Origin: an uncultured Clostridia bacterium
Lineage (GTDB): Bacteria > Bacillota > Clostridia > Christensenellales > UBA3700
Length of the DNA stretch: 53,631 nucleotides
Assembly (NCBI GenBank): GCA_947037025.1
Contig: CAMQSU010000008.1
Coordinates: 1-53,631, forward strand
Reading direction: 5' to 3'
In this document: positions 43,578 through 52,242 of the stretch, piece by piece
Layout: every line of letters starts with the position of its first letter
Position numbering within the stretch: the stretch's first letter is position 1
Program-made: the position numbers and the translations under genes
Notes under the pieces: generated by a model
The model's input: only the letters and a program-made list of their open reading frames with translations
Told to the model about the DNA's origin: nothing
The model's database searches: none

Positions 43578-43720
43578 AGTAAATTATTAGCATTTTTTAT
43601 GCCGTATAATCATAATTATGATAAAATGCAGTTGCAACAAATGTGTATTAAGTAATAATTTGATAGTGATTATTTATTTGGCAGGAAAATGCATATGAAA
43701 ACAAGTGCACTTAGTCAATA

Positions 43721-44013
43721 TTATATCGTTCCGCAAGTGTGGTTGTATCATTCAGCAAATGATTTGTATCGTTCCGAAAATGTTATTTTGTATCATTCCG
43801 CAAATGGTTTGTATCGTTCCGCAAATAATTTTTTTGGATTTTTATTGTAACTAAATGCTTTTAAACAGTTTAATATGCCCTTAAAAGACTTATTTTTGCT
43901 TGTATTGCTTTAGTTTCGGTTGATATTTTGTATCATTCCGCAAATGGTTTGTATCGTTCCGCAAATAAGTTTTGTATCATTCCGCAAAACACTTGCTATT
44001 GTTCCGCAAAATG
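43721..44013 (+). repeat. Nine direct repeats, TGTATC(A/G)TTCCGCAAA, upstream of the Fic gene
   Basis: Copies lie in two clusters, five at 43721-43828 and four at 43929-44013. Successive copies are offset by 22, 21, 24 and 21 bp in the first cluster and 21, 23 and 22 bp in the second, close to two helical turns. A 45-bp block holding two copies is present twice without change (43784-43828 and 43924-43968). The last copy (core ends TTCCGCAAA, to 44010) lies inside the Fic promoter spacer. The unit is not palindromic. Between the clusters is about 95 bp of unique T-rich sequence with no gene. Confidence 0.95.
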
Positions 44014-44021
44014 GTTATAAT
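43993..44021 (+). promoter_or_regulatory. Promoter of the Fic gene, overlapped by a repeat copy
   Basis: TTGCTA (43993-43998), 17-bp spacer, TATAAT (44016-44021). Repeat 9 fills the spacer and touches the -35 box, so a protein bound there would block RNA polymerase. The leader is about 13 nt. Confidence 0.75.
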
Positions 44022-44040
44022 GTATTTATGAGGTGGGGTT

Positions 44041-44937
44041 ATGTATAATAATATTAAACAAACAGCAGTTAATTGGGGTATATCTGAAAGGCGAATTAGA
44101 GTTCTTTGCGTAGAAGGCAAGATTTTTGGCGCACGAAAAGAAGGTAAGTCTTGGATGATACCCGCAAATGCTGAAAAACCTAATGACGGTAGGGTTTCTA
44201 TTAGCTTTGAGGAAACTTTAGAGTTAATAGAAAGTAGGAAAAGTATTTTAGATAGCAAAAGACCTCTTACCGAAGGCGAGCTTGCAAGACTAAATGAGGA
44301 CTTTATGGTTGAGTATACTTACGATACTAATGCTATTGAAGGTAATACTTTGACGCTTAGGGAAACTGATATGGTGTTGCAAGGTGTAACCATTGACCAA
44401 AAACCTCTTAAAGATCATATGGAGGCGGTTGGGCATAAAGAGGCTTTTTACTATGTTTGTGAACTTGTTAAAGACAAAACTCCTATAACAGAGAGAGAAA
44501 TAAAAGAGATACATTCACTAGTACTTTCTGATAAGCCGCATGATAAGGGCGTATATAGAAAAGTGCCTGTAATTATTGGCGGTGCAACTAACAAGCCAGA
44601 AGATCCTTTTAATATAGAAAATTCTATGAAAAAGTTAATTGCAAATTATAATAAATCAACTGATGATATTGTAGAAAAATTAGCAATGTTTCATTTGCAA
44701 TTTGAGGGTATCCATCCTTTTATTGACGGCAACGGAAGAACGGGTAGATTACTAATAAATTTGGAGCTTATGAAAGCAGGATATCCGCCAATAAACATCA
44801 AGTTTACTGATAGGGTAAAATACTACAAAACTTTTGAAGATTATTTTAATAAAAAAGATAATATTTTAATGAAAAAATTACTATCAAAATATATTAAAGA
44901 AAGACTAGATATGTATATAAATATTTTGAGTTATTGA
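44041..44937 (+). CDS. Fic-domain protein with N-terminal HTH (class II, self-inhibited)
   Basis: 298 residues. Residues 1-48 form a MerR/excisionase-like HTH (QTAVNWGISERRIRVLCVEGK...GKSWMIPANAEKP). The class II inhibitory helix motif TNAIEGN (Thr96 to Glu100-Gly101) precedes the Fic core. The catalytic motif is HPFIDGNGRTGR, starting at His225, complete for AMP-transfer chemistry. The beta-hairpin flap region is KGVYRKVPVIIG. Such proteins AMPylate a target hydroxyl and are held off by the glutamate of the inhibitory helix. GAGGTGGGG precedes the ATG. No separate antitoxin gene is seen. The HTH together with the upstream repeats suggests self-regulation. Confidence 0.93.
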   Translation: MYNNIKQTAVNWGISERRIRVLCVEGKIFGARKEGKSWMIPANAEKPNDGRVSISFEETLELIESRKSILDSKRPLTEGELARLNEDFMVEYTYDTNAIEGNTLTLRETDMVLQGVTIDQKPLKDHMEAVGHKEAFYYVCELVKDKTPITEREIKEIHSLVLSDKPHDKGVYRKVPVIIGGATNKPEDPFNIENSMKKLIANYNKSTDDIVEKLAMFHLQFEGIHPFIDGNGRTGRLLINLELMKAGYPPINIKFTDRVKYYKTFEDYFNKKDNILMKKLLSKYIKERLDMYINILSY

Positions 44938-45271
44938 TAGTTAGTGTTTGTGTTGTATGTGCAAAAGATTTAACAAAGTGAAATTAAAACATTAATGCAA
45001 TCCTTATAGCGAGTAATGAAAATGCAAGTAATGAAAATACAAGTAATTTATGTTAAATGCAATTGCTGCAAAGAAGGATTTTGCAAAGCGTGTAATTAAG
45101 TGAGTAAAAGGATTTAGTATAAAATTTTAAAATAATTAAATCTGTTAATTATGAAAATGGACACCAAAAACAATATGCACAATTAGTCTTTTTGTGATTC
45201 ATTAGGTATTTACAGTTTTTATATTTTGATTATGTTCATTAATTATACATGTAATTTGTTTGTAAAAACTC
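44938..45271. other. Intergenic stretch with a short tandem repeat, no gene seen
   Basis: After the Fic gene there is no clear terminator. Two adjacent 15-bp copies AGTAATGAAAAT(G/A)CA occupy 45012-45041, with the start of a third after them. No open frame with a ribosome-binding site is visible. Confidence 0.5.
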
Positions 45272-45300
45272 TTGCCATGACCAATTTAAAATGATATAAT
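45272..45300 (+). promoter_or_regulatory. Sigma-A promoter for the LRR protein gene
   Basis: TTGCCA (45272-45277), 17-bp spacer, TATAAT (45295-45300). Confidence 0.75.
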
Positions 45301-45413
45301 TAGTATACATTAAATGGTATAATAAGATATAGCAAAATAATACATGCAGTCTTAAAATTTGAGAGAGCAATTTTTACTGATAATTATTGTGCATTACTAC
45401 GGAGGAGAAACAT

Positions 45414-47228
45414 ATGGATATTAATGATAACTATAATAAAAATGAGAACTTTAACAATGCTATGATAGAGCACAATGCTGCTCGAAAAAAGAAAATAACA
45501 ACAATAGTCTGTTTCATTGTAATTGGAATCATGGCATTTCTGGGTATAGTAATAGGAACTTTTTTCGGTGTATATTATGATAGTTTTGAGATAGACGGGA
45601 TTAAATATGAATCTAAAGGAAATAATGCGGAAATCGTAGGATATGCAGGGACAGATACTCATCTTGTTTTTTCGACAAATGTGTATAATGGAAAAAATAA
45701 ATATTACCTAACATCTATCGCAGATTTTGCCTTTGAGGGTAATTCTACTATAGAAATTGTATATTTCGGCGAGGGTATTAACTCTATCGGTGAGTCTGCA
45801 TTTGCAGGCTGCAAAAACCTTGAAATCGTAGATATTCTTGCAACTGTCGAAAATATTGCAGCGAATGCTTTTTTAGACTGTCCAGCGTTAACAATTTACT
45901 TGCAGAGCAGTGCGCCGGGGCATAAGTGGGATGCGAACTGGAATGCTTCTAACTGCAACGTAAAATACCAAACAACTGATATAGTAGGAACTGAAAATGC
46001 TACATATCGAGTTTTAGATGGCTATTTAGGCACTGTTGAATTAGTTTCATTCAAAGAAGTTGAAAACGTAGAAAACGTAGTTATAGATGAAAAGGTTCTG
46101 GTAAAAGGAATTAATTACAGAGTTACTAGAATTGGCAATAATTCATTTAATGATAATGACACAATTAAAACTGTTAAGCTGCCTAATAGCATAGAATCGG
46201 TAGGTGGAAGTGCATTTAAAAGTTGCTATAATCTTACAAGTGTATCAATGCCTGATAGCATTACAACGATTGGGCCATCCGCATTTGAGTACTGTGCAAA
46301 CCTGGTAGATATAAGTATTCCTAGTGGTCTTGAAAAACTTGAAACAAGTGTATTTCAGGATTGCTATAAATTGAAGAGTATAACGATACCTGAAGGGGTA
46401 AAGATTATAGGTAAAAGTGCATTTTCAAGTTGCAATAACCTAGCAATTGTATCAATACCGCAAAGTGTTACTACTATTGATGATGATGCTTTTTTTTATT
46501 GTGAAAAAATAAATGCTTTGAAACTTCCTGATAACCTGACTTATATTGGTGATCGAGCATTTTTTGCATGGAAAAATATCAATGTTTTAAGGCTTCCTGA
46601 TACTTTAACATTTATAGGAGAATCTGCTTTTGCAGGTTGGGATACGATAAAATATATCAAAATTCCTGATTCAGTTGCAAGTATAGAAAAAAATGCCTTA
46701 TGGGGTTGCGAAAGTCTTGAAACCGTAGTATTGCCTAGAAATCTTAAAAGTGTAAGCAGTGGTCTTTTTAATGAATGCAAAAAACTTGTTTCTGTCAATA
46801 TTCCTGATTCTGTTACAAGCATTGGTAGAGAAGCTTTTCAAAATTGTTATAGTTTGCAAAGCATAACAATACCAGATGGAGTTACTAGTATAGGAGATAA
46901 TGCTTTTTACCAATGCAAAAAACTTGTAAATGTAAATCTACCTGATAGTTTAACAGAAATTGGTGCTAAGGCTTTTTACGGGTGCGGGCTGCTTGAAAAT
47001 GTAAACATTCCTCCTGCAGTTGCAAGTATTGGTAGCGAAGGTTTTGGTCGGTGCGAAAAACTAGTTGAAATATTTATACCTAAAAGTGTAATACACATGG
47101 GCGAAAAAGTATTTGACAAGGATAATATGAGAGTTAATATTGAAGCTATTGAAAAGCCAGACGGCTGGGATGTTAACTGGGCATCGATTCATTGCAATGT
47201 TAATTGGGGACAGACTGCATTAATGTAA
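45414..47228 (+). CDS. Membrane-anchored BspA-type leucine-rich-repeat protein
   Basis: 604 residues from ATG 45414 (GGAGGA at 45401-45406). A cytoplasmic basic N-terminus precedes one membrane helix (about residues 30-55) with no cleavage site, giving a type II anchor. About 18 repeats of roughly 23 residues follow, of the LRR_5/BspA type SIGxxAFxxCxxLxxVxIPDSV: three near residues 100-170 and about fifteen from 240 to 575. Two copies of a WDxNWxxxxCNVxW module lie after the first set and at the very C-terminus. BspA-like proteins are adhesins or host-interaction surface proteins in gut and oral bacteria. The weakest repeats have Trp for Cys (FFAWKN, FAGWDT). Confidence 0.88.
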   Translation: MDINDNYNKNENFNNAMIEHNAARKKKITTIVCFIVIGIMAFLGIVIGTFFGVYYDSFEIDGIKYESKGNNAEIVGYAGTDTHLVFSTNVYNGKNKYYLTSIADFAFEGNSTIEIVYFGEGINSIGESAFAGCKNLEIVDILATVENIAANAFLDCPALTIYLQSSAPGHKWDANWNASNCNVKYQTTDIVGTENATYRVLDGYLGTVELVSFKEVENVENVVIDEKVLVKGINYRVTRIGNNSFNDNDTIKTVKLPNSIESVGGSAFKSCYNLTSVSMPDSITTIGPSAFEYCANLVDISIPSGLEKLETSVFQDCYKLKSITIPEGVKIIGKSAFSSCNNLAIVSIPQSVTTIDDDAFFYCEKINALKLPDNLTYIGDRAFFAWKNINVLRLPDTLTFIGESAFAGWDTIKYIKIPDSVASIEKNALWGCESLETVVLPRNLKSVSSGLFNECKKLVSVNIPDSVTSIGREAFQNCYSLQSITIPDGVTSIGDNAFYQCKKLVNVNLPDSLTEIGAKAFYGCGLLENVNIPPAVASIGSEGFGRCEKLVEIFIPKSVIHMGEKVFDKDNMRVNIEAIEKPDGWDVNWASIHCNVNWGQTALM

Positions 47229-47244
47229 CAATCTAAACAAAACT

Positions 47245-47282
47245 AACCGCAATCAAGATTTAACTTGGTTGCGGTTGCTTTT
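47245..47282 (+). terminator. Terminator after the LRR gene
   Basis: AACCGCAATCAAG (47245-47257) with CTTGGTTGCGGTT (47264-47276), one G-U pair, 6-nt loop, followed by a short GCTTTT. Confidence 0.75.
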
Positions 47283-47322
47283 ATTAATTGACAAGGATCT
47301 TTGTAATTTGTTTAAAAAGTTC

Positions 47323-47351
47323 TTGACAAAATGTATTTACAATGATATAAT
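47323..47351 (+). promoter_or_regulatory. Consensus promoter of the T-box leader
   Basis: TTGACA (47323-47328), 17-bp spacer, TATAAT (47346-47351). Confidence 0.88.
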
Positions 47352-47357
47352 TATTAT

Positions 47358-47695
47358 ACAATTAAATAAAAGCGATGATAGGGACAGGAGAATGCAAGCA
47401 AAGTTATAGAGAGCCGACGTTGGTGCGAGTCGGTACGGAGCAGTATTCTTATATCACCCTTGAGCTGCATTGTCGAACGTTTGAATAATTTTTAACCAGT
47501 AGGCTTTGTCGGGTACTCTCCGTTATCAGAGGCAGTATTTAGCGGCAATGTTATGTAAGCAGCAATTTGATTTATCAATATGCGGTGCGTGATAAGCGGT
47601 ATGATATGTAGAGCGACTATCTATGATAGTAACTAGAGTGGTACAGCGGGATTTTTATACCTCGTCTCTAATATAGAGGCGAGGTATGTTTTTTT
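47358..47695 (+). ncRNA. T-box leader, specifier AUC (isoleucine)
   Basis: Stem I begins GCGATGATAGGGAC and closes with CACCC...CATTGT. Its inner helix pairs AGAAT (about 47390) with ATTCT (47446-47450), leaving a specifier loop TATATCA in which ATC (47454-47456) is followed by the conserved A and the CCC strand that pairs with AGGG. The AGAGAGCCG...CGGTA distal part is present. The T-box is AGAGTGGTACAGCGGG (47635-47650); its UGGU bulge fits a tRNA with discriminator A, as tRNA-Ile has. The terminator is ATACCTCGTCTCT (47657-47669) with 47675-47687 and a seven-T run. Uncharged tRNA-Ile should allow read-through into the acyl-CoA synthetase gene. Confidence 0.9.
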
Positions 47696-47717
47696 ATAAC
47701 AAAGTGAGGTGCATAGT

Positions 47718-49358
47718 ATGTCAGAATTATTCTATAAGAGATTTATTGATGAAACGATTGATAGCAATGGTATGCTAACGGATGTTGATTTTAAGTTTAA
47801 CGATAACTTCAACTTCGCATATGACGTTGTGGATGAGATTGCAAAAGCAACCCCTAATAAGAGGGCTATGGTTTGGCTGTCAAAAAATAAAGAGGAACGA
47901 ATTTTCACTTTTGGCGACATGAAGAAATATTCCGATAAAGCCGCTAACTACTTTAAGTCTTTAGGTATCAGAAAAGGCGATAGTGTTATGCTTGTACTAA
48001 AGCGTCATTATCAATTTTGGTTCTGCATGGTCGCACTTGAAAAGTTAGGTGCGGTTGCCGTTCCTGCGACTAATCAATTAATGAAAAAGGACTTAGTATA
48101 TAGATTCAATAAGGCGCACGTTAAAGCGGTTGTATGTACGACTGATGATTATGTTGCGAGCGAAGTTGAAAAGTCAGTAGCCGAGTGTCCGGAGCTTGAG
48201 CATATGATTTGCGTTAACAATAAGCTTGACGGATGGAAGTTTTTTGATGAGGGAGTTGAGAGTTCTAGCGAAGAATTTGATAGAGTAGAAACATATTACA
48301 GTGAGCCAATGCTTAGATACTTTAGCTCTGGCACGACAGGTTACCCTAAATGCGTGGAGCATCCGCATACATACGCTATCGGACATATTGTAACTGCTGC
48401 ATGGTGGCATAAGGTTGAGGAAGATGCAATTCACTTTACTATTTCCGATACTGGTTGGGGTAAGGCAGTTTGGGGCAAGCTATACGGAGCTTGGCTTGCT
48501 GAGAGTGTAGTTTTCACGTACGATTTTGATAGATTTCATCCAGATGATATACTTCCGCTTTTTGCAAAGTATGATATCAGGACTTTCTGCGCGCCGCCAA
48601 CAATGTATAGGTTTTTCATTAAAGAGGATTTATCAAAGTATGATCTTTCTTCACTGAAGTATTGCACGATTGCCGGCGAGGCTCTTAACCCAGAAGTTTT
48701 CAAGCAGTTTTATAATGCAACTGGTATTAAGCTGATGGAAGGATTCGGTCAAACGGAAACAACACTAATAATTGCTAACCTAATCGGTATGGAGCCTAAA
48801 CCTGGCAGCATGGGCAAGCCTAGTCCGCAGTATAAAGTTGTTATGCTAAATACTGATGGCAATAATTGTGATACGGGCGAAGTTGGAGAGATTTGCATTG
48901 ACACTCGTGATAGTATTCCAGTAGGTGTATTCCATGGATACTTTGAGGATAAGGCAACTACTGATTTGGTTTGGTATGATGGATATTATCATACAGGCGA
49001 TATGGCGTGGATGGATGAGGACGGGTATTTATGGTATGTCGGCAGGACTGATGACCTTATCAAGTCAAGCGGATATCGTATCGGGCCATTTGAGATTGAG
49101 TCTGTACTTATGGAGCATGCGAGCGTGCTTGAGTGTGCTATCACTGGAGAGCCTGACCCTGTTCGTGGTCAAGTTGTTAAGGCGACAATCGTGCTATCAA
49201 AAGGTTTTGTGGCAACAGATGAGCTAAAGAAAGAAATTCAGGTATATGTTAAGAATTTAACCGCACCGTACAAATACCCTCGTATTATCGAGTTTGTATC
49301 AGAGCTACCTAAAACTATTAGCGGTAAAATCATGCGTAAGGATATAAGAAAAAGCTAA
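47718..49358 (+). CDS. AMP-forming acyl-CoA synthetase (ACSM-like)
   Basis: 546 residues of the ANL superfamily. Motifs: YFSSGTTGYPK (phosphate-binding A3), EGFGQTETT (A5), YHTGDMAWMDEDGYLWYVGRTDD (A7/A8 hinge region) and the C-terminal catalytic lysine in KTISGKIMRKDIR (A10). It resembles the medium-chain/branched acyl-CoA synthetases more than acetyl-CoA synthetase. It makes acyl-CoA from a carboxylic acid, ATP and CoA. The start is ATG 47718, with GAGGTG at 47706-47711; GTG 47709 falls in the ribosome-binding site. Control by an isoleucine T-box suggests an acid connected to isoleucine, such as 2-methylbutyrate (inference). Confidence 0.9.
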   Translation: MSELFYKRFIDETIDSNGMLTDVDFKFNDNFNFAYDVVDEIAKATPNKRAMVWLSKNKEERIFTFGDMKKYSDKAANYFKSLGIRKGDSVMLVLKRHYQFWFCMVALEKLGAVAVPATNQLMKKDLVYRFNKAHVKAVVCTTDDYVASEVEKSVAECPELEHMICVNNKLDGWKFFDEGVESSSEEFDRVETYYSEPMLRYFSSGTTGYPKCVEHPHTYAIGHIVTAAWWHKVEEDAIHFTISDTGWGKAVWGKLYGAWLAESVVFTYDFDRFHPDDILPLFAKYDIRTFCAPPTMYRFFIKEDLSKYDLSSLKYCTIAGEALNPEVFKQFYNATGIKLMEGFGQTETTLIIANLIGMEPKPGSMGKPSPQYKVVMLNTDGNNCDTGEVGEICIDTRDSIPVGVFHGYFEDKATTDLVWYDGYYHTGDMAWMDEDGYLWYVGRTDDLIKSSGYRIGPFEIESVLMEHASVLECAITGEPDPVRGQVVKATIVLSKGFVATDELKKEIQVYVKNLTAPYKYPRIIEFVSELPKTISGKIMRKDIRKS

Positions 49359-49672
49359 TTGGTTAAAAAGTGCGATTGAGGGCTAAAAATTTATAACAAT
49401 TCACAATCATATATAATGATATCTATATATAAGTATAATAGAGGTATAAATAACATGATATTTAATGTAATAAAATATTATATAATACATTGCACAGAAA
49501 AATATAATAAATTAGGGCATTGTGTGAGTCGTATAACTTGCACAGAAGTCGGGCAAACTTGTAACTTAGTGCATTTCTAGAGTTTTGTTGACGCGTTTTT
49601 GTTGGATGAAAGGGTATTTATCGAGCTAATTTGTAAAAACTTATTTTATTTTCAAAAAGTGTGCAAAAGTCA
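49359..49672. other. Intergenic stretch, no gene seen
   Basis: AT-rich, without a convincing terminator after the synthetase gene and without an open frame that has a ribosome-binding site. The segment at about 49520-49570 is less AT-rich but shows no structure I recognise. Confidence 0.45.
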
Positions 49673-49701
49673 TTGACTATATTATAGCGATGTGATATAG
49701 T
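49673..49701 (+). promoter_or_regulatory. Promoter of rpmG-secE-nusG
   Basis: TTGACT (49673-49678), 17-bp spacer, TATAGT (49696-49701). Leader of about 38 nt. Confidence 0.75.
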
Positions 49702-49745
49702 ATATAAGCACCTACATAGGTGTAATTTTTTTGGAGGCGTTTACG

Positions 49746-49895
49746 ATGAGAACAAGAATAACACTAGCTTGTACAGAGTGTAAGCAACGTAATTACGACG
49801 ATTATAAGAACAAACAAAACACTCCCGACAGGATTGAGCTTAGCAAATATTGCAAATTTTGTAAAAGACATACAGTCCACAAAGAGACTAAGTAA
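49746..49895 (+). CDS. rpmG: 50S ribosomal protein L33 (bL33)
   Basis: 49 residues, [17 protein letters not shown] then [23 protein letters not shown]. Two CxxC pairs (CTEC and CKFC) make this the zinc-binding C+ form. Strong GGAGG lies before the ATG. It begins the conserved rpmG-secE-nusG cluster of Firmicutes. Too short for many automatic gene callers at default length cut-offs. Confidence 0.97.
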   Translation: MRTRITLACTECKQRNYDDYKNKQNTPDRIELSKYCKFCKRHTVHKETK

Positions 49896-49910
49896 TCAGG
49901 AGGCTGTTAT

Positions 49911-50282
49911 ATGAAAGGCGAGAAAAAGATTAAAAAAGATAGGGTTATTAATTCCCCTATTAGCGGTGACACGCTTGCACAAAATGCGGCTGTCACTGAT
50001 AATATTAAATCTAATAATGCTAAATCAGGTAAAAGCGTAACTAATAAGAAAGCTGCAGCAATTAGCAACAAACCAAATGTTTTTGTAAGATTTGGTCGCT
50101 GGGTAGCGCGCACTTTTAAGGAAATGGGTTCAGAGCTTAAAAAAGTTTCTTGGCCTACTTTCGCAAAGGCATTAGCTTCAACAGGAATCGTTCTTGTTGT
50201 GGTAATTGTTTTCTTGTTGATTTTGACTGGTATGGATGCATTGCTTGGATTTGGGTTTAGCTCATTAATCGGATTATCTTAA
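49911..50282 (+). CDS. secE: Preprotein translocase subunit SecE
   Basis: 123 residues: a 55-residue polar, Lys/Asn-rich N-terminal extension, then the SecE core with RTFKEMGSELKKVSWPTFAKAL (amphipathic helix and the conserved KKVxWP hinge) and one transmembrane helix (STGIVLVVVIVFLLILTGMD). SecE clamps the SecY channel in the cytoplasmic membrane. The length is above the usual 60-75 residues of Gram-positive SecE because of the N-terminal extension. AGGAGG precedes the ATG, and the gene abuts nusG. Confidence 0.95.
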   Translation: MKGEKKIKKDRVINSPISGDTLAQNAAVTDNIKSNNAKSGKSVTNKKAAAISNKPNVFVRFGRWVARTFKEMGSELKKVSWPTFAKALASTGIVLVVVIVFLLILTGMDALLGFGFSSLIGLS

Positions 50283-50293
50283 TGGAGAATATG

Positions 50294-50830
50294 ATGGATA
50301 ACAATCAAGAGAAGCCATACTGGTATATCTTACAGACTTTATCTGGATACGAGAAGATGGTATTAACTAATCTTCGTACTATGGTAGAAAACAATGACCT
50401 AGGAGAATTTATCTTCGACGTTGCTGTGCCAGAGATCGAAGAAATCACAGAGAAAAACGGAAAGAAGAAAGTAACTCTTAGGAGAAAGTTTCCTTGTTAC
50501 GTTTTTATCAAGATGATTTACACTAAACACGTTTGGTATATGGTTACTCAAACGCGTGGTGTAACATGTTTTTGCGGACCTGCCGGTCGTCCTCTTTCAA
50601 TGTCTGATGAGGAAGTTAAGCGTATGAAACTTGAGGACATTACTGCTGCAGATATTGATATCGCCCCAGGCGATCAAGCGGAGATTTTATCAGGCCACTT
50701 AAAGGGCATCATTGGCGAAGTCGGTGAGATAAACTTTGAAACGCAGAAGGTAAGAGTAATCGTTTATATGTTTGGTAAAGAAACACCAGCAGACTTAGAC
50801 TTTGTTGACGTTAGAAAGATTAATCTATAA
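50294..50830 (+). CDS. nusG: Transcription termination/antitermination factor NusG
   Basis: 178 residues from ATG 50294, chosen because GGAG (50284-50287) is 6 nt upstream; an ATG at 50282 overlapping the secE stop would add four residues but has no ribosome-binding site. The NGN domain (PYWYILQTLSGYEKMV...FPCYVFIKM...MVTQTRGVTCFCGPAGRP) is followed by a KOW domain (PGDQAEILSGHLKGIIGEV). NusG binds RNA polymerase and couples transcription with Rho or the ribosome. Confidence 0.96.
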   Translation: MDNNQEKPYWYILQTLSGYEKMVLTNLRTMVENNDLGEFIFDVAVPEIEEITEKNGKKKVTLRRKFPCYVFIKMIYTKHVWYMVTQTRGVTCFCGPAGRPLSMSDEEVKRMKLEDITAADIDIAPGDQAEILSGHLKGIIGEVGEINFETQKVRVIVYMFGKETPADLDFVDVRKINL

Positions 50831-50934
50831 TATGTATATATATAGATATCATTATATGTCAATTGCGATAAGCAATCAGTTCGGGTATTGAGTTTTTTAT
50901 AAAATGTCAATATTCAGCAATTTTGTATATGATT

Positions 50935-51028
50935 GCCACAATATGTATGTGCCTCGCACAACAAGTTGTGGCTTTAGTATAAATTTGGGAGAACTATACT
51001 ATTTAATAAATACACAGAAGTATAGTTC
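50935..51028 (+). ncRNA. Structured leader of rplK-rplA (probable L1-binding site)
   Basis: Two stems are readable. GCCACAA (50935-50941) pairs with TTGTGGC (50966-50972) and encloses a TGTGC-CTC-GCACA hairpin (50948-50960). GAACTATACT (50991-51000) pairs with AGTATAGTTC (51019-51028). The second stem is flanked by TTTGGGA before it and GTTATTACCAC after it. In many bacteria ribosomal protein L1 represses its own rplK-rplA mRNA by binding a mimic of its 23S rRNA site; the assignment here is by position and by this flanking pattern, not by a covariance search. Confidence 0.55.
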
Positions 51029-51068
51029 GTTATTACCACGTTATGTGTAGTCGAGGAGGTATTAGACT

Positions 51069-51494
51069 ATGGCAAAGAAAATTACAGCAGTTGTTAAACT
51101 TCAGCTTTCAGCAGGTAAAGCAACTCCAGGACCACCAGTTGGTTCAACACTAGGTCCTCACGGAATTAACATTCCAGGATTCACTAAAGAGTTTAATGAG
51201 AAGACAAGAGGTCAAGAAGGTTTAATCATACCAGTTGTTATGACTATTTATGCTGACCGTTCTTTCACTTTCATTCTTAAGACTCCACCAGCAGCAGTTC
51301 TAGTTAAGAAAGCGCTTAACCTTTCATCAGGTTCAGCTAGACCTAACAAAGACAAAGTTGCTACTATCACTGCAGCACAGCTAAAAGAAATCGCTGAGCT
51401 AAAGATGCCTGACCTTAACGCAGGAAGCGTCGAGACTGCTATGTCTATGATCGCTGGTACTTGCCGTAGTATGGGTATTATCGTTGAAGGATAA
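51069..51494 (+). CDS. rplK: 50S ribosomal protein L11 (uL11)
   Basis: 141 residues with the standard N-terminus [29 protein letters not shown] and the C-terminal rRNA-binding domain ([12 protein letters not shown]...[12 protein letters not shown]). It forms the GTPase-associated centre of the large subunit. GAGGAGGT precedes the ATG, and 14 nt separate it from rplA. Confidence 0.98.
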   Translation: MAKKITAVVKLQLSAGKATPGPPVGSTLGPHGINIPGFTKEFNEKTRGQEGLIIPVVMTIYADRSFTFILKTPPAAVLVKKALNLSSGSARPNKDKVATITAAQLKEIAELKMPDLNAGSVETAMSMIAGTCRSMGIIVEG

Positions 51495-51508
51495 TAAGGA
51501 GACTTAAA

Positions 51509-52192
51509 ATGAAAAGAGGTAAAAGATATATTGAAGCTGCAAAGCTTATTGATGCTGCTAAATCATATGATTTAGAAGAGGCATTCAACCTTGTTACTAA
51601 GACTGGTACTTGCAAATTTGATGAGTCTGTCGAGCTACATATGCGTTTAGGCGTTGACCCTCGTCATGCTGACCAACAAGTTCGTGGAGTAGTTGTACTT
51701 CCGAATGGTACTGGTAAAACTTCTCGTGTACTTGTTATCGCAAAAGGCGCAAAAGCTGATGAAGCTATTGCTGCTGGTGCAGATTTCGTTGGTGCTGAGG
51801 ACATGATAGCTAAGATCCAAAAAGATGGTTGGTTTGACTTTGATGTCTGCGTAACTACTCCTGATATGATGGGTCTAGTTGGTAGAATCGGTAAAGTATT
51901 AGGACCAAAAGGTCTTATGCCTAACCCTAAATCAGGTACAGTTACTATGGATGTTACTAAAGCAATTAACGAGATTAAGAGTGGTAAGGTAGAGTACAGA
52001 CTTGATAAAAACTCTATTATACACGTTGCTATAGGTAAACAGTCTTTTGGTGCTGCTAAACTTCTTGAGAATGTTAGTGTTGTTATCGAGGCAATCCAGA
52101 AAGCTAAGCCTTCTGCTGCTAAAGGTACGTACATTAAGAGCACTAGTATTGCTAGCTCAATGGGCCCTGGTATCAGAGTTAATGTTAAATAA
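51509..52192 (+). CDS. rplA: 50S ribosomal protein L1 (uL1)
   Basis: 227 residues. Recognisable blocks: [49 protein letters not shown], and [16 protein letters not shown]. It forms the L1 stalk and is the usual autoregulator of the rplK-rplA transcript, in line with the structured leader upstream. Confidence 0.98.
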   Translation: MKRGKRYIEAAKLIDAAKSYDLEEAFNLVTKTGTCKFDESVELHMRLGVDPRHADQQVRGVVVLPNGTGKTSRVLVIAKGAKADEAIAAGADFVGAEDMIAKIQKDGWFDFDVCVTTPDMMGLVGRIGKVLGPKGLMPNPKSGTVTMDVTKAINEIKSGKVEYRLDKNSIIHVAIGKQSFGAAKLLENVSVVIEAIQKAKPSAAKGTYIKSTSIASSMGPGIRVNVK

Positions 52193-52207
52193 TTTTTCTA
52201 AAAACGT

Positions 52208-52236
52208 TTGACTTTTACTAGCATCCGTGCTAGAAT
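52208..52236 (+). promoter_or_regulatory. Promoter of rplJ-rplL with extended -10
   Basis: TTGACT (52208-52213), 17-bp spacer, TAGAAT (52231-52236) preceded by TGC, an extended -10 element. The predicted start is near 52243. Confidence 0.8.
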
Positions 52237-52242
52237 AGTATA

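Noticed and set aside
43721..44013. CRISPR array
   Set aside because: Repeats are 16 bp with only 5-8 bp between them and vary in sequence; there are no 30-bp unique spacers and no cas genes.
51664..52143. 159-codon minus-strand frame
   Set aside because: Antisense to rplA, without a ribosome-binding site.
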